A DNA stretch of 35,846 bases. Source: Waddlia sp964635295 (GTDB lineage Bacteria > Chlamydiota > Chlamydiia > Chlamydiales > Waddliaceae). Both the position numbers and the translations under genes were made by a program. Below, one piece after another: positions 1 to 7,347 of this stretch (its first letter is position 1; every line of letters starts with the position of its first letter). The stretch covers positions 1-35,846 of the forward strand of contig CAZWOB010000017.1 of assembly GCA_964635295.1 (NCBI GenBank), read 5' to 3'. The notes below the pieces were generated by a model. The model had not been told where the DNA came from, did no database searches, and saw only the letters and a program-made list of their open reading frames with translations.

Positions 1-80
1 ATTCCATCCCATAAGAAAAGTCAGACTTAGCCTGACGTACCAAAGTCACAAAGAATGGAATATTGGGGTACAGTTCACCG

Positions 81-121
81 ACATAGGTAACACTTTGATT
101 CACTCACATGGGTAACACTTT
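81..121. repeat. Tandem 16-mer near window edge, possible IS end
   Basis: Two copies of ACATAGGTAACACTTT (81-96) and ACATGGGTAACACTTT (106-121) differ at one base and are spaced 25 nt apart. Just upstream, ATTCCAT (1-7) and ATGGAAT (54-60) form an inverted repeat enclosing a second small one (GTCAG/CTGAC). Repeated short motifs of this kind occur in the ends of some insertion sequences (IS21 and IS481 families), where transposase binds. No transposase is visible in the window, so the identity is a guess. The stretch 122-183 holds nothing recognisable. Confidence 0.35.
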
Positions 122-183
122 TTAACAAGGCCATTAACGCTCTACAAGAAAGCAATGGGGTGGAGGCAAAGAAAAGAGGAATA

Positions 184-471
184 TCATCTAGGTAAATGGC
201 GGGAAATGGGGGACTTTATCTCATTCCCCTCCACGATTCTTTGATAGAGAGCAACCCCTAAGACATTGACAATCAAGAAGAAACCAATAATTCCTATATG
301 GATCAGAGCTTCCGCAATCAATAATGACAACTTAAGACATGATCCGGGAACGTAATAATTTCGCAATACAGCCTGATCGACGATAAAAATAAGCTTAAAG
401 ATCAGAAAGAAGTTCAAAGCAGCGTAAAATAAGCCTGCTGAAATACTTAGTATTTGACGATAGGGTTTCAT
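184..471 (-). CDS. Small hypothetical membrane protein
   Basis: The product has 95 residues and at least two hydrophobic segments, about residues 8-32 and 48-76, separated by a short loop containing a cysteine. The C-terminal tail is polar and ends in a basic patch (SRHLPR). The topology suggests an inner-membrane protein with a hairpin arrangement. No family is recognised. The ATG at 471 is preceded by an A/G-rich stretch (AAAAAAGAGAACC) that could act as a weak ribosome site. It lies downstream of the cysteine-rich outer membrane protein on the same strand, separated from it by a strong hairpin, so it is probably transcribed separately or by read-through. It could also be the remnant of a larger protein next to the possible mobile-element edge. 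Confidence 0.55.
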   Translation of the reverse strand: MKPYRQILSISAGLFYAALNFFLIFKLIFIVDQAVLRNYYVPGSCLKLSLLIAEALIHIGIIGFFLIVNVLGVALYQRIVEGNEIKSPISRHLPR

Positions 472-559
472 GGTTCTCTTTTTTTTATTTAAGAGCCAAT
501 ATAACCAATAAAATTTAAAATATCATAAAGATAAAATTAATATCTGATAGATGTGATAG

Positions 560-589
560 CTCCCGCTAAATCGATTGATTTAGCGGGAG
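560..589 (-). terminator. Perfect 13-bp hairpin downstream of MOMP-like gene
   Basis: CTCCCGCTAAATC (560-572) and GATTTAGCGGGAG (577-589) are perfect reverse complements around a 4-nt loop. The hairpin lies 9 nt past the stop codon of the gene ending at 599. It is not followed by a clean T-run, so it may act as an mRNA 3'-end stabiliser as well as a terminator. The surrounding 472-598 stretch is otherwise AT-rich and empty. Confidence 0.7.
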
Positions 590-598
590 AGAGAATTC

Positions 599-1750
599 CT
601 AGAAACCAAAACTTAGACCTGCAAAGAGGCCGTGGCTTCCCCAAGTACGGGTCGAAGCAGAGTCGGAATGGGCCACCTCTTCAATGTCGGATGCGTCACC
701 CGAAAATGTGCGGTGGTTTGGAATATTGTGCCATTCACTGAACTCGTATCCCACGCGCATCGAAAGCGAACATCCGCATAGCTCTGGCTCAATCGCAAAT
801 CCAACACCGACGCTGTAACCGGGAACAAAGTGACACTTGGACTTACCTGAGTAATTGATCTGCTCCTCGAAATCGGCTTCGGTGGCAAGGATCACCGATT
901 GGTTATTGTGATATTTATTTTCACCGACGAGAAGAGAGGCGTTAAATCTACCGATGAAACTCAAGCAGTCGTTGAATTGGTATTTGTAATGGGAGCCAAA
1001 ACGGAGGCCGACGCCCCAGTACTCCGATTTCCAGTCGACTGTTCCTGTGTCACCGTTAAAGGCGACTTCCGGATCTGTGAGGTCAAGTTCGAATTTTTGC
1101 TCGAGGTAGATCCCCGCTGCCCCAAAAAACGGACGGAAATGATGGTCCTTCCCGCAAGAGATGTCAGAACCGAGGACCACTTCACCTTCCTGATAATAAT
1201 TGTTCCAGTCGACCGCGATGTCGGTAAACCCTCCAGCAGTCTGGAGAAGTTCCATATGCATAATTGTCGTGCCGACAGTATTGTCCGTCCCTTGCTGAAT
1301 GGCATCGTCACCACAACCGCTGAGGTAGACATATCCAAGATAAATCCCTAAGGAATCGCTGCCGCAAGGCTGTATTCCCAGCCAAGCGCGCACGCCTGGT
1401 TCATAGTCAAGGCAAAGCGTTTCATAGGAAACATCAATGACATCCTGTGTTTCGGAGTTAACTTCCGTACGGGTAAATGCCCAATTGAACTCGTCGAGGC
1501 AAAACTTGCGGTACAAAAACTCACCGCCAAATTCTACTGAACATTGACTTTCGTAACGGGGAACGTAGATGCAAGGATCGCAGCTGCTGGCCGAGTAGGA
1601 AGGGGCTGAACAGCATCCAGGCATATATGGTTGCGACTCGCGAAAATTTGAAGGGCGTTGGTAGGAACCGCAGCAACTGCCGGCATCAGCGCTGGCAGAG
1701 TATAACAAACAGGATACTAAAACTGGTAGTGACAGGAACCATTTTTTCAT
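599..1750 (-). CDS. Cysteine-rich MOMP-like outer membrane beta-barrel protein
   Basis: The 383-residue precursor has a signal peptide (MKKWFLSLPVLVSCLLYSAS, cleaved near ADA). A cysteine-dense N-terminal segment follows (GSCCGSY, GCCSAP, SSCDPC), then a run of alternating beta-strands ending in the outer-membrane C-terminal motif GLFAGLSFGF with terminal Phe. The mature chain has about 16 cysteines. Chlamydiae build a disulphide-crosslinked cell wall, and cysteine-rich barrels related to MOMP and to the Legionella Lpg1974 porin family are expanded in Waddlia-type genomes. A porin or structural role is therefore the best inference. The ATG at 1750 is chosen over a GTG at 1753 because GGAG sits 8 nt upstream of it. 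It is followed by a strong hairpin at 560-589. Exact orthology cannot be decided by eye. Confidence 0.8.
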   Translation of the reverse strand: MKKWFLSLPVLVSCLLYSASADAGSCCGSYQRPSNFRESQPYMPGCCSAPSYSASSCDPCIYVPRYESQCSVEFGGEFLYRKFCLDEFNWAFTRTEVNSETQDVIDVSYETLCLDYEPGVRAWLGIQPCGSDSLGIYLGYVYLSGCGDDAIQQGTDNTVGTTIMHMELLQTAGGFTDIAVDWNNYYQEGEVVLGSDISCGKDHHFRPFFGAAGIYLEQKFELDLTDPEVAFNGDTGTVDWKSEYWGVGLRFGSHYKYQFNDCLSFIGRFNASLLVGENKYHNNQSVILATEADFEEQINYSGKSKCHFVPGYSVGVGFAIEPELCGCSLSMRVGYEFSEWHNIPNHRTFSGDASDIEEVAHSDSASTRTWGSHGLFAGLSFGF

Positions 1751-1817
1751 CACTCTAACTCCGTAAATCTAATGAATAAGATTCTAGGTTTATCATGTGA
1801 AATGCTTTGAATCAAAG

Positions 1818-3665
1818 CTATTTTTCCATTCTTAGCAAAAAATCCCTCACTACCTGGGGCATGATCCAGCTTCCGTCCTTACTACCGATAAACCCGGTCT
1901 CCAACAAACTGGTGAACTGCAAAGACCCGGTCAATTCTCCTATCTCTACTGTATCATGGGCGATTTCGACGAGCATCGACTGGACCTCCGAAGGTTCATT
2001 CGTGAGAACTTCAGACCAGGTATGCTCGATATGAAGCATCATGTCCTCGCAAAGCTCCTCAAAGCCTAATTTGAACTGTTCCTCATCTTTCCCGATCAGG
2101 TCCATCAGAGTCACGTAAGCGAAGGGCGACCCTTTGGTCAATGCCTTGAACAACTGTTTTTCTTCCAAAGACAATAACGTTGTAGAGAGAAGATTATCCT
2201 CCTCTTCATCTGTCAGATATCCCTGATTAACCAGATTGCTTCGACAAAATGAAAACCTGTCGGTCAACTCTTCCCAGAATTCAGAAGATGCCTGACAGCT
2301 TTGATGAACGACGAGGACGATTGATTTTCCCTGGCGATGCAATTGCTGGGCAATTTCCAGAATTTCCATCACAGTTTGCCGTTTCACCCACGATAGATCT
2401 GAAACAGTGAATAAATCAAATTGATCAAGGACAATGCACTCCGCCTCTGCACACTGCGCAATTAACGCCTCTTTGTTCGTTTTGAGCCACTCCAGCTCCG
2501 CCCGTACGATTTCCTCTTCGCTTTCAACAAGATTGGGATCGCAGGAATCGCAGACCAGCTGTAAAAGATCGCACTTTTTATATTTTTTTCCCGACAAGGC
2601 TATTTTGAGCTGTTCAGTAGTCCAACAACCGCATGTTCCCTGAAAAACTGCGAATTGATGAACCTCAAGCTGGCAATAAAGTTCAAAAGCCGCTTCAAGG
2701 GGGCAATTGCGAAGACTGCGCATAAGCTTGCTGGCCTCCTCCACACTGTCCCCGAAATTTCCCGGGTCTTTCTCCACTTCCGCAGGACAATATCCCCTTG
2801 GTAAAGAGACAAAAAAATTGTCGATCCAGGTCGCCCGTTTATAAGTATCGATATGAGTGGGATAGGGGACCCAAAGATTCTGGAAAGGTTGGCCGTCAAG
2901 GCCAAAATCTTCTGCCGCTTCGTTCAGATCCTTAAGAAAAAAATCGGGGGAGCGGTTCATGTCCCCCATCACGATGTTGACGGCATCCGGATCGAAATTG
3001 ATCAAAATATCTTCCGCCCATTCCCTTCGTGCAGGGCTGGACGCAACAGGACCGCCGGGAACATGGGATTGAATGAAACGGTAGATTTCTCCGGTTTTTT
3101 TTTCCTGCAGGGTCAATGTCAGATAGGTATTGCGGGGACGGATGTGAAAACAGTCCGAGAGAAGAGAAATATAATTGAAACGGTTTTTGTCATAGATAAA
3201 AACATCCCCATTTTCCAGATCGTCGGGGAGGGCGGTCACAATAACCATATTGTCCGGCAATCGGCGTTTAAGCTCATGAAAGACTTCTGTTCCCACTTCC
3301 TGCAGCGCCATTAGAGATCGGGGAGTGCGGGGATGATAGACCATGTCGAGCACCAGGTCGATCACCATCTCTTCACGGATCGTCAACCTGGAATGCAGAT
3401 CCCTCGGGACATTTGCCGTCGTGATCAAGCTTCCTTTCAACCCCTGATGGTTCGCGTGGATGTGATAGATGTAGCGGGTATTCAGCGTATTCCAAAGCAT
3501 CACATGGATATCGCCAATAGTGAGTCCGACAGGTAAATGATCGCTTGGGAACTGCCACTTTTCCCCAAGTTCACCGACTGGATAGTGAACTGTCGAACCG
3601 TGCTCGATAGCAGGCAGCTTAAGGGGTGCCAATAGAAGTAATAAGAAAATATAGACTTTATTCAT
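1818..3665 (-). CDS. Exported endonuclease/exonuclease/phosphatase-fold protein with long C-terminal extension
   Basis: The 615-residue product begins with a signal peptide (MNKVYIFLLLLLAPLKLPA). Residues about 50-290 carry the EEP-fold signature: LWNTLN near 58, LQEVG with the metal-binding Glu near 123, the QSH histidine near 201, GDMNRSP near 234-240 and a final WIDNF near 281-285. EEP proteins include DNase I-like nucleases, sphingomyelinases and inositol phosphatases. The last motif is normally Asp-His, and here it reads Asp-Asn, so catalysis may be altered or lost. Residues about 300-615 form an acidic, mostly helical domain containing a CGCW and other cysteines that I do not recognise. 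The ATG at 3665 starts exactly at the signal peptide; an upstream in-frame TTG at 3683 is less likely. Export suggests a periplasmic or host-directed role. Confidence 0.7.
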   Translation of the reverse strand: MNKVYIFLLLLLAPLKLPAIEHGSTVHYPVGELGEKWQFPSDHLPVGLTIGDIHVMLWNTLNTRYIYHIHANHQGLKGSLITTANVPRDLHSRLTIREEMVIDLVLDMVYHPRTPRSLMALQEVGTEVFHELKRRLPDNMVIVTALPDDLENGDVFIYDKNRFNYISLLSDCFHIRPRNTYLTLTLQEKKTGEIYRFIQSHVPGGPVASSPARREWAEDILINFDPDAVNIVMGDMNRSPDFFLKDLNEAAEDFGLDGQPFQNLWVPYPTHIDTYKRATWIDNFFVSLPRGYCPAEVEKDPGNFGDSVEEASKLMRSLRNCPLEAAFELYCQLEVHQFAVFQGTCGCWTTEQLKIALSGKKYKKCDLLQLVCDSCDPNLVESEEEIVRAELEWLKTNKEALIAQCAEAECIVLDQFDLFTVSDLSWVKRQTVMEILEIAQQLHRQGKSIVLVVHQSCQASSEFWEELTDRFSFCRSNLVNQGYLTDEEEDNLLSTTLLSLEEKQLFKALTKGSPFAYVTLMDLIGKDEEQFKLGFEELCEDMMLHIEHTWSEVLTNEPSEVQSMLVEIAHDTVEIGELTGSLQFTSLLETGFIGSKDGSWIMPQVVRDFLLRMEK

Positions 3666-3757
3666 GGATAGAAAAAACTGCAAGTTTAAGTATTTTAGTT
3701 ACTTCTATCAATATTTTCAATCTTTCTACAAACCTGTAAGTATAAAAGAACTTCAAA

Positions 3758-3932
3758 TATACCGATAATGTTTCAAAATTGGGTTTTCAGGCAAGGAGGC
3801 GCCCGGAATTTCTATCAGACATGGTCGGCGCCGAAGCAGTTCAACTCGAACGAGTTGGGCGATGCAGGCGGGTAGAAATTCAGTGGCAAGCCGACGAAGT
3901 ATGAAGCACAATTTTGAAACATTATCGGTATA
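3758..3932. mobile_element. MITE-like hairpin element, copy 1 (complete)
   Basis: This 175-bp element has perfect 23-bp terminal inverted repeats. The left end begins TATACCGATAATG (3758-3780) and the right end finishes CATTATCGGTATA (3910-3932). Nested inside are GAATTTCTA/TAGAAATTC (3806-3814 and 3873-3881) and an apex palindrome CAACTCG-AA-CGAGTTG (3842-3857), so the whole element could fold into one long hairpin. TA dinucleotides at both tips fit a TA-duplicating transposon (Tc1/mariner/IS630 type). It contains no convincing gene and lies 3 nt beyond the serA stop codon, so it probably also forms the 3' end of that transcript. A second copy lies at 5836-6002. Confidence 0.85.
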
Positions 3933-3935
3933 CTC

Positions 3936-5159
3936 TTAATAAAGTATCCGTGTACGTATCGACCCCTTCAAACCTTGCAATTTTTCTTTCAAAATGTCAG
4001 AGGCTGCCTTTTCAATATCCAGCACAACGTACCCAATCTCCTCATTTGTCAACAAATATTGGCTCTGGACGTTGATATCCTCGTCAGCGACAGCCGCATT
4101 GATCTTCTGGATCATTCCCGGCGTGTTCTTGTGGATGTTTAAAATGCGATGGGTGTTTTCATGTTTGGGCAGTGAGAGAGAGGGAAAGTTCACAGCGCCC
4201 TCGGTGCTCCCCCAGTCGCTGTACTGCACAAGCTTGCGGCTCACTTCCCATCCGATCTTAGTCTGTGCCTCCTCTGTCGACCCTCCAATATGGGGGGTGA
4301 TGATCACCTTTGGGTTCCCTCTCAAAGGGCTGTCAAATTCGACAGCGGCACTTTCAGGTTCCTTTGGGAAGACGTCAAGCGCCGCTCCCGCTAGATGACC
4401 GCTGTCCAAAAACTGTTTGAGGGCGTCTATATCAACTGTCGTCCCTCTGCTGGCGTTGATCACATACCCACCCGGCTTCATCACCTCCATCCGCTCAGCG
4501 TTCAGCAGGTTTTTTGTCTGCTCCGTTTCCGGTACATGAAGGGTGACGATATCCGATTTTTGCAAAAGCTCCTCCAGACTTTGCGCCGGCTGCGCATTTC
4601 CAAGCGGGAGTTTGCTGACGATATCATAGTAGATCACCTGCATCCCCAACGCTTCGGCTAAAATCGACACCTGGGAACCGATATGTCCGTACCCCACAAT
4701 CCCGATCACTTTCCCTCGGACTTCATGGCTGCCGAGTGCGGTCTTTTTCCATTTCCCCTCATGGGCCAGATGGCTTTTTTCAAAGATATGGCGCATCAGC
4801 ATAATGGTCCATCCGATCACAAGTTCTGCGACTGAACGGGTATTCGCATGGGGAGCGTTGAAAACCGGGATTCCAAGCCGGGCTGCGTCCTTCAAAGACA
4901 CCTGATTCGTCCCGATGCAGAAGCATCCGATCGCGAATAGTTTGGAGGCTTCCCGCAATATCTCAAGGTTCAATTGCGTTCGTGAACGGATTCCCAATAT
5001 GAACGCGTCGCTTAATGCGCTTTTCAGGTCACGGCCCTCCAGGGCCTTTGTGAACAATTCGACGTTTTGATAGCCCTGATCGTTAAAAAACTGGACAGAA
5101 CTTTGATCAATCCCTTCCAATAGGACAATTTTGATCTTGTCCTTATCCAATGACAGCAT
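3936..5159 (-). CDS. serA: D-3-phosphoglycerate dehydrogenase
   Basis: SerA oxidises 3-phosphoglycerate to 3-phosphohydroxypyruvate with NAD, the first step of serine synthesis in the cytoplasm. The 407 residues match the E. coli-type enzyme in length. The NAD-binding loop GIVGYGHIGS lies at about 153-162. The catalytic trio is visible as Arg238 (NASRGT), Glu267 (PKEPES) and His290 (TPHIGGST). A C-terminal ACT-type regulatory domain occupies about 335-407 and ends in the usual manner (RTRILY). It overlaps the upstream phosphatase gene by 17 nt, so the two are translationally coupled as a serine operon. The stop codon is only 3 nt from the MITE-like element. Animal-pathogenic Chlamydia are generally thought to lack serA, so its presence fits an environmental chlamydia with more biosynthesis. 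Confidence 0.95.
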   Translation of the reverse strand: MLSLDKDKIKIVLLEGIDQSSVQFFNDQGYQNVELFTKALEGRDLKSALSDAFILGIRSRTQLNLEILREASKLFAIGCFCIGTNQVSLKDAARLGIPVFNAPHANTRSVAELVIGWTIMLMRHIFEKSHLAHEGKWKKTALGSHEVRGKVIGIVGYGHIGSQVSILAEALGMQVIYYDIVSKLPLGNAQPAQSLEELLQKSDIVTLHVPETEQTKNLLNAERMEVMKPGGYVINASRGTTVDIDALKQFLDSGHLAGAALDVFPKEPESAAVEFDSPLRGNPKVIITPHIGGSTEEAQTKIGWEVSRKLVQYSDWGSTEGAVNFPSLSLPKHENTHRILNIHKNTPGMIQKINAAVADEDINVQSQYLLTNEEIGYVVLDIEKAASDILKEKLQGLKGSIRTRILY

Positions 5160-5802
5160 CGAGCACCTCTTCTAATTCCTCAACATTTTTCGATTTTTTC
5201 ACCCCAAAGGCCGCAATGTCCGAACATTCGATATGTTCCGTATACAGTACGAACTCGTCAACAATCCCTTGTTCATACACACGGTAGTCTGACATGGCAT
5301 CTCCGACAATAATGCGGGGCCTGCTCCAGCCAGGAGAGGCAGAAGCCACTCCCTCGGCCTTGGACCTGCTCAAGGCATCATTGGGATCGATCCCCAAAAA
5401 ATCCCCCTGACTGCTCCATAATAACTTAACAGCCATGACATGCTCTTCATCAATACCCAATCGTCCGCACACTGGAAGAAGGGATTCGTACAGCCCTCCG
5501 CTGACAACCCAAACGTCGTTTCCCGCCGACCTCAACTTCTCAAGCAGTTCAGGCATACCTACCGTGATCATTTCCAGAGCTTTATGACCAAACGCGACCA
5601 CATTGTCCCGATGAGGCTGGGCAAGCTCCAACCGTTTGGCCAACGACTCTGAAAAGGGGATGGTCCCATTGAGCCCTTCCTGTGTGATCTCGTGTATCTG
5701 CTCCTTGATTTCAGGTCTGCCCTCTAACTGCTCTTTCAGGATCCATTCAAGGCTCTCGCAACTCACTAAAGTCGAATCGAAATCAAAAATAACTGTAGCC
5801 AT
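5143..5802 (-). CDS. serB: HAD-family phosphatase, probable phosphoserine phosphatase
   Basis: The 219-residue protein starts with the HAD motif I DFDSTLV, where the first Asp is the nucleophile. VVSGG (motif II) lies about midway and the acidic motif IVGDAMSDYRVYEQ (motif III/IV) near 165. The DFDST form of motif I and the motif II context match phosphoserine phosphatase, which releases serine from O-phosphoserine. Its 17-nt overlap with serA supports this. The ATG at 5802 is preferred over an upstream TTG at 5808, although its ribosome site is weak. It could instead be a related HAD phosphatase acting on another small phosphoester. The operon is bracketed by the two copies of the hairpin element. 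Confidence 0.82.
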   Translation of the reverse strand: MATVIFDFDSTLVSCESLEWILKEQLEGRPEIKEQIHEITQEGLNGTIPFSESLAKRLELAQPHRDNVVAFGHKALEMITVGMPELLEKLRSAGNDVWVVSGGLYESLLPVCGRLGIDEEHVMAVKLLWSSQGDFLGIDPNDALSRSKAEGVASASPGWSRPRIIVGDAMSDYRVYEQGIVDEFVLYTEHIECSDIAAFGVKKSKNVEELEEVLDAVIG

Positions 5803-5835
5803 ACACAAACGCTACCAAAATTCGAATTTTCTTGT

Positions 5836-6002
5836 TATACCGATAATGTTTCAAAATTGGGTTTTCAGGCAAGGAGGCACCCGGAATTTCTATCAGACAT
5901 GGTCGGCGCCGAAGCAGTTCAACTCGAACGAGTTGGGCGATGCAGGCGGGTAGAAATTCAGTGGCAAGCCGACGAAGTATGAAGCACAATTTTGAAACAT
6001 TA
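5836..6002. mobile_element. MITE-like hairpin element, copy 2 (right end truncated)
   Basis: It is identical to copy 1 (3758-3924) over 167 bp except for one base (GCACCC in place of GCGCCC), and has the same orientation. The left terminal repeat is intact. The right terminal repeat stops after AACATTA, and the last 8 nt of copy 1 (TCGGTATA) are replaced by sequence leading into a purU remnant. The near identity points to recent duplication or gene conversion. The element lies 33 nt upstream of the serB start and so may influence that promoter. Confidence 0.85.
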
Positions 6003-6347
6003 GTCAGATAGGTTCATTATCCTGCCCGGACAAACTGGGGATCGTTGCTGATGTCGCAGGCTTTTTAAAAAGAGAATGCGGATTTATTCTGGAATTCGGA
6101 GACGTAACGACCGGATTTTTTTTTATGCGGACTGAATTTGTCCCTCAATCAGGCGCACAATCTTGGAGTCAAGCTGATTGGCGCAACGGCAAATTACGTT
6201 TCTGAGGTCCTTGATGAAGGCCCGATCATCGAACAGGAAGTGACGCGGGTCGACCACACAGCCTCACCTGAAGAACTTGTGACTACCGGTCAGGACATTG
6301 AGCACCGCGTATTCCTGAATGGAGCGAAAACAGTCGTCTTCCGCTGA
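6003..6347 (+). pseudogene. purU: Remnant of formyltetrahydrofolate deformylase
   Basis: Two pieces of PurU can be read in different frames. From about 6011 the translation gives SLSCPDKLGIVADVAGFL and then FFFMRTEF, the N-terminal ACT-like part. From 6138 another frame gives NLGVKLIGATANYVSE, LDEGPIIEQEVTRVDH and the C-terminal end NGAKTVVFR with a stop at 6345. About 150 central residues, including most of the formyltransferase-fold catalytic domain, are missing, and the join shifts the frame. The start is also lost where the hairpin element abuts. PurU hydrolyses 10-formyl-THF to formate and THF. Here it cannot be functional. The C-terminal piece is open from a TTG and might look like a small gene, but its content matches only the tail of PurU. 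Confidence 0.85.
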
Positions 6348-6352
6348 ACCGA

Positions 6353-6592
6353 CTACTTAACCGTGTTGTCCGGAATCGGATCTTCTTGGAGCGGATGGTC
6401 CTTCATGTAGAAATCGCGGTTCTTATCGATATTCTGAGGCGCTGTTTCCTCGTAATATTCGATTTCCCTTTTGGGAATATCTCCATAAGCTTCTTTCTGC
6501 TCTTCCAAATTTTTGATCTGATCTTGAGACAACTCTGCTGTCAAAAATGAGAACGGAAGCAACATTGTGAATACAAAAGGTATGTATTTCAT
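6353..6592 (-). CDS. Small exported hypothetical protein
   Basis: The 79-residue product has a clear signal peptide (MKYIPFVFTMLLPFSFLTA, cleaved near AELS). The mature chain is short and highly charged, with many Glu, Asp and Lys and no cysteine. The start at 6592 is fixed by an excellent ribosome site (GGAGG, 5 nt upstream); a longer frame to 6628 would break the signal peptide. No family is recognised. Gene order suggests it is cotranscribed with the esterase gene that ends 54 nt upstream on the same strand. It may be a periplasmic or secreted factor. Its stop lies 6 nt from the end of the convergent purU remnant. Confidence 0.65.
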   Translation of the reverse strand: MKYIPFVFTMLLPFSFLTAELSQDQIKNLEEQKEAYGDIPKREIEYYEETAPQNIDKNRDFYMKDHPLQEDPIPDNTVK

Positions 6593-6645
6593 GACACCCT
6601 CCTTTTCCATCATTATAACAAAAATCATCTTTTTATATTAAAACA

Positions 6646-7284
6646 CTAACGTTTAGTGATTTGAGAAATCCACTGACGAATTTCAGGCAACTCCTTCCGA
6701 TGATCGAACTCATGAATTTTAGGATACTCCCGGTAGTCGATCCTCAGGCCTGCCGCCTTCAGTTTTTCCACCTGGTCGTGCATCACATCGACAGACAGAT
6801 TATAGTCTTTGGTCCCGTGGGTCACAAGCCAGCGCCCTCTTTCAGCAATCACCGCCCGTTTCTGATTGATCAGTGCAGGAAGGTCCTCGATCCGTCCACT
6901 GATGGCGATATAACCGGCCAACAAATGGGGATAGCGCAATCCAAATTCAAAAACGAGGGCGGCTCCCTGAGAAAACCCCATGAGAAGGATCCTGGAAGCC
7001 GGATATCCCGCATTGATCAGCTGATCGATAACCGGCGCGAGGTACATCAACGCTCTTTGCCGGCTTTCAGCGGACTCCCCATACCAGCGGAAATTCGCAT
7101 ACTCCCTCATTGGCCCGTTGAGAAAAAGATAGTTAAGCTCAGGTAGGTCGAAAATGGTCTCCAGGCCGCTGAAGTTTTCCGATGAACCACCGCTTCCATG
7201 CAGGGCCACAAGCACCCACTTGGACCCCTTTTTTACTGAGGGGATCCAGGCCCCTCCGTTCGGTACTTTCTTGATGTCAAACAT
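6646..7284 (-). CDS. Phospholipase/carboxylesterase-type alpha/beta hydrolase
   Basis: This 212-residue serine hydrolase has the oxyanion segment ALHGSGGSSENF (28-38), the nucleophile elbow GFSQGAA with Ser105, the acid in HGTKDYNLS (Asp160) and the catalytic His195 in EFDH. Length, motif spacing and the GFSQG elbow match the carboxylesterase/acyl-protein thioesterase and dienelactone-hydrolase-like group, which act on short acyl esters or lysophospholipids. No signal peptide is seen, so it is probably cytoplasmic. The ATG at 7284 has a weak AG-rich site upstream. The substrate cannot be told from sequence. It is transcribed divergently from the membrane-protein gene at 7348. Confidence 0.85.
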   Translation of the reverse strand: MFDIKKVPNGGAWIPSVKKGSKWVLVALHGSGGSSENFSGLETIFDLPELNYLFLNGPMREYANFRWYGESAESRQRALMYLAPVIDQLINAGYPASRILLMGFSQGAALVFEFGLRYPHLLAGYIAISGRIEDLPALINQKRAVIAERGRWLVTHGTKDYNLSVDVMHDQVEKLKAAGLRIDYREYPKIHEFDHRKELPEIRQWISQITKR

Positions 7285-7312
7285 TCTTCTACTAAATCAG
7301 GTACACTCCCGG

Positions 7313-7341
7313 TTGGCAAGAGAAAATGATTGGTGTATAAA
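7313..7341 (+). promoter_or_regulatory. Sigma70-like promoter giving a probable leaderless mRNA
   Basis: TTGGCA (7313-7318) and TATAAA (7336-7341) are separated by 17 nt, close to the sigma70 consensus. The first ATG downstream is at 7348, where transcription would be expected to begin. There is no Shine-Dalgarno sequence between the -10 box and that ATG. The combination predicts an mRNA starting at or within a few nucleotides of the start codon. Confidence 0.55.
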
Positions 7342-7347
7342 ATAAGC

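Noticed and set aside
899..1351. 150-residue frame opposite the MOMP-like gene
   Set aside because: It lies wholly antisense to a convincing signal-peptide barrel gene, and shows no motif, ribosome site or family likeness.
1800..1817. Small palindrome GCTTTGA-A-TCAAAGC as terminator
   Set aside because: Seven-base stem with a one-base loop cannot form as such, and the T-run follows only on the plus strand, so it is not called.
2853..3314. 153-residue frame opposite the EEP-fold gene
   Set aside because: Antisense shadow of a conserved-motif gene with no features of its own.
5636..5989. Frames running through the second hairpin element
   Set aside because: They read non-coding repeat sequence and the serB 5' end antisense. 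The same peptide would also be produced at copy 1 in part, which reflects the repeat and not selection.
3758..6002. Idea that serA-serB is a composite transposon
   Set aside because: No transposase and no flanking target duplication around the whole unit can be shown, so only the bracketing is reported.
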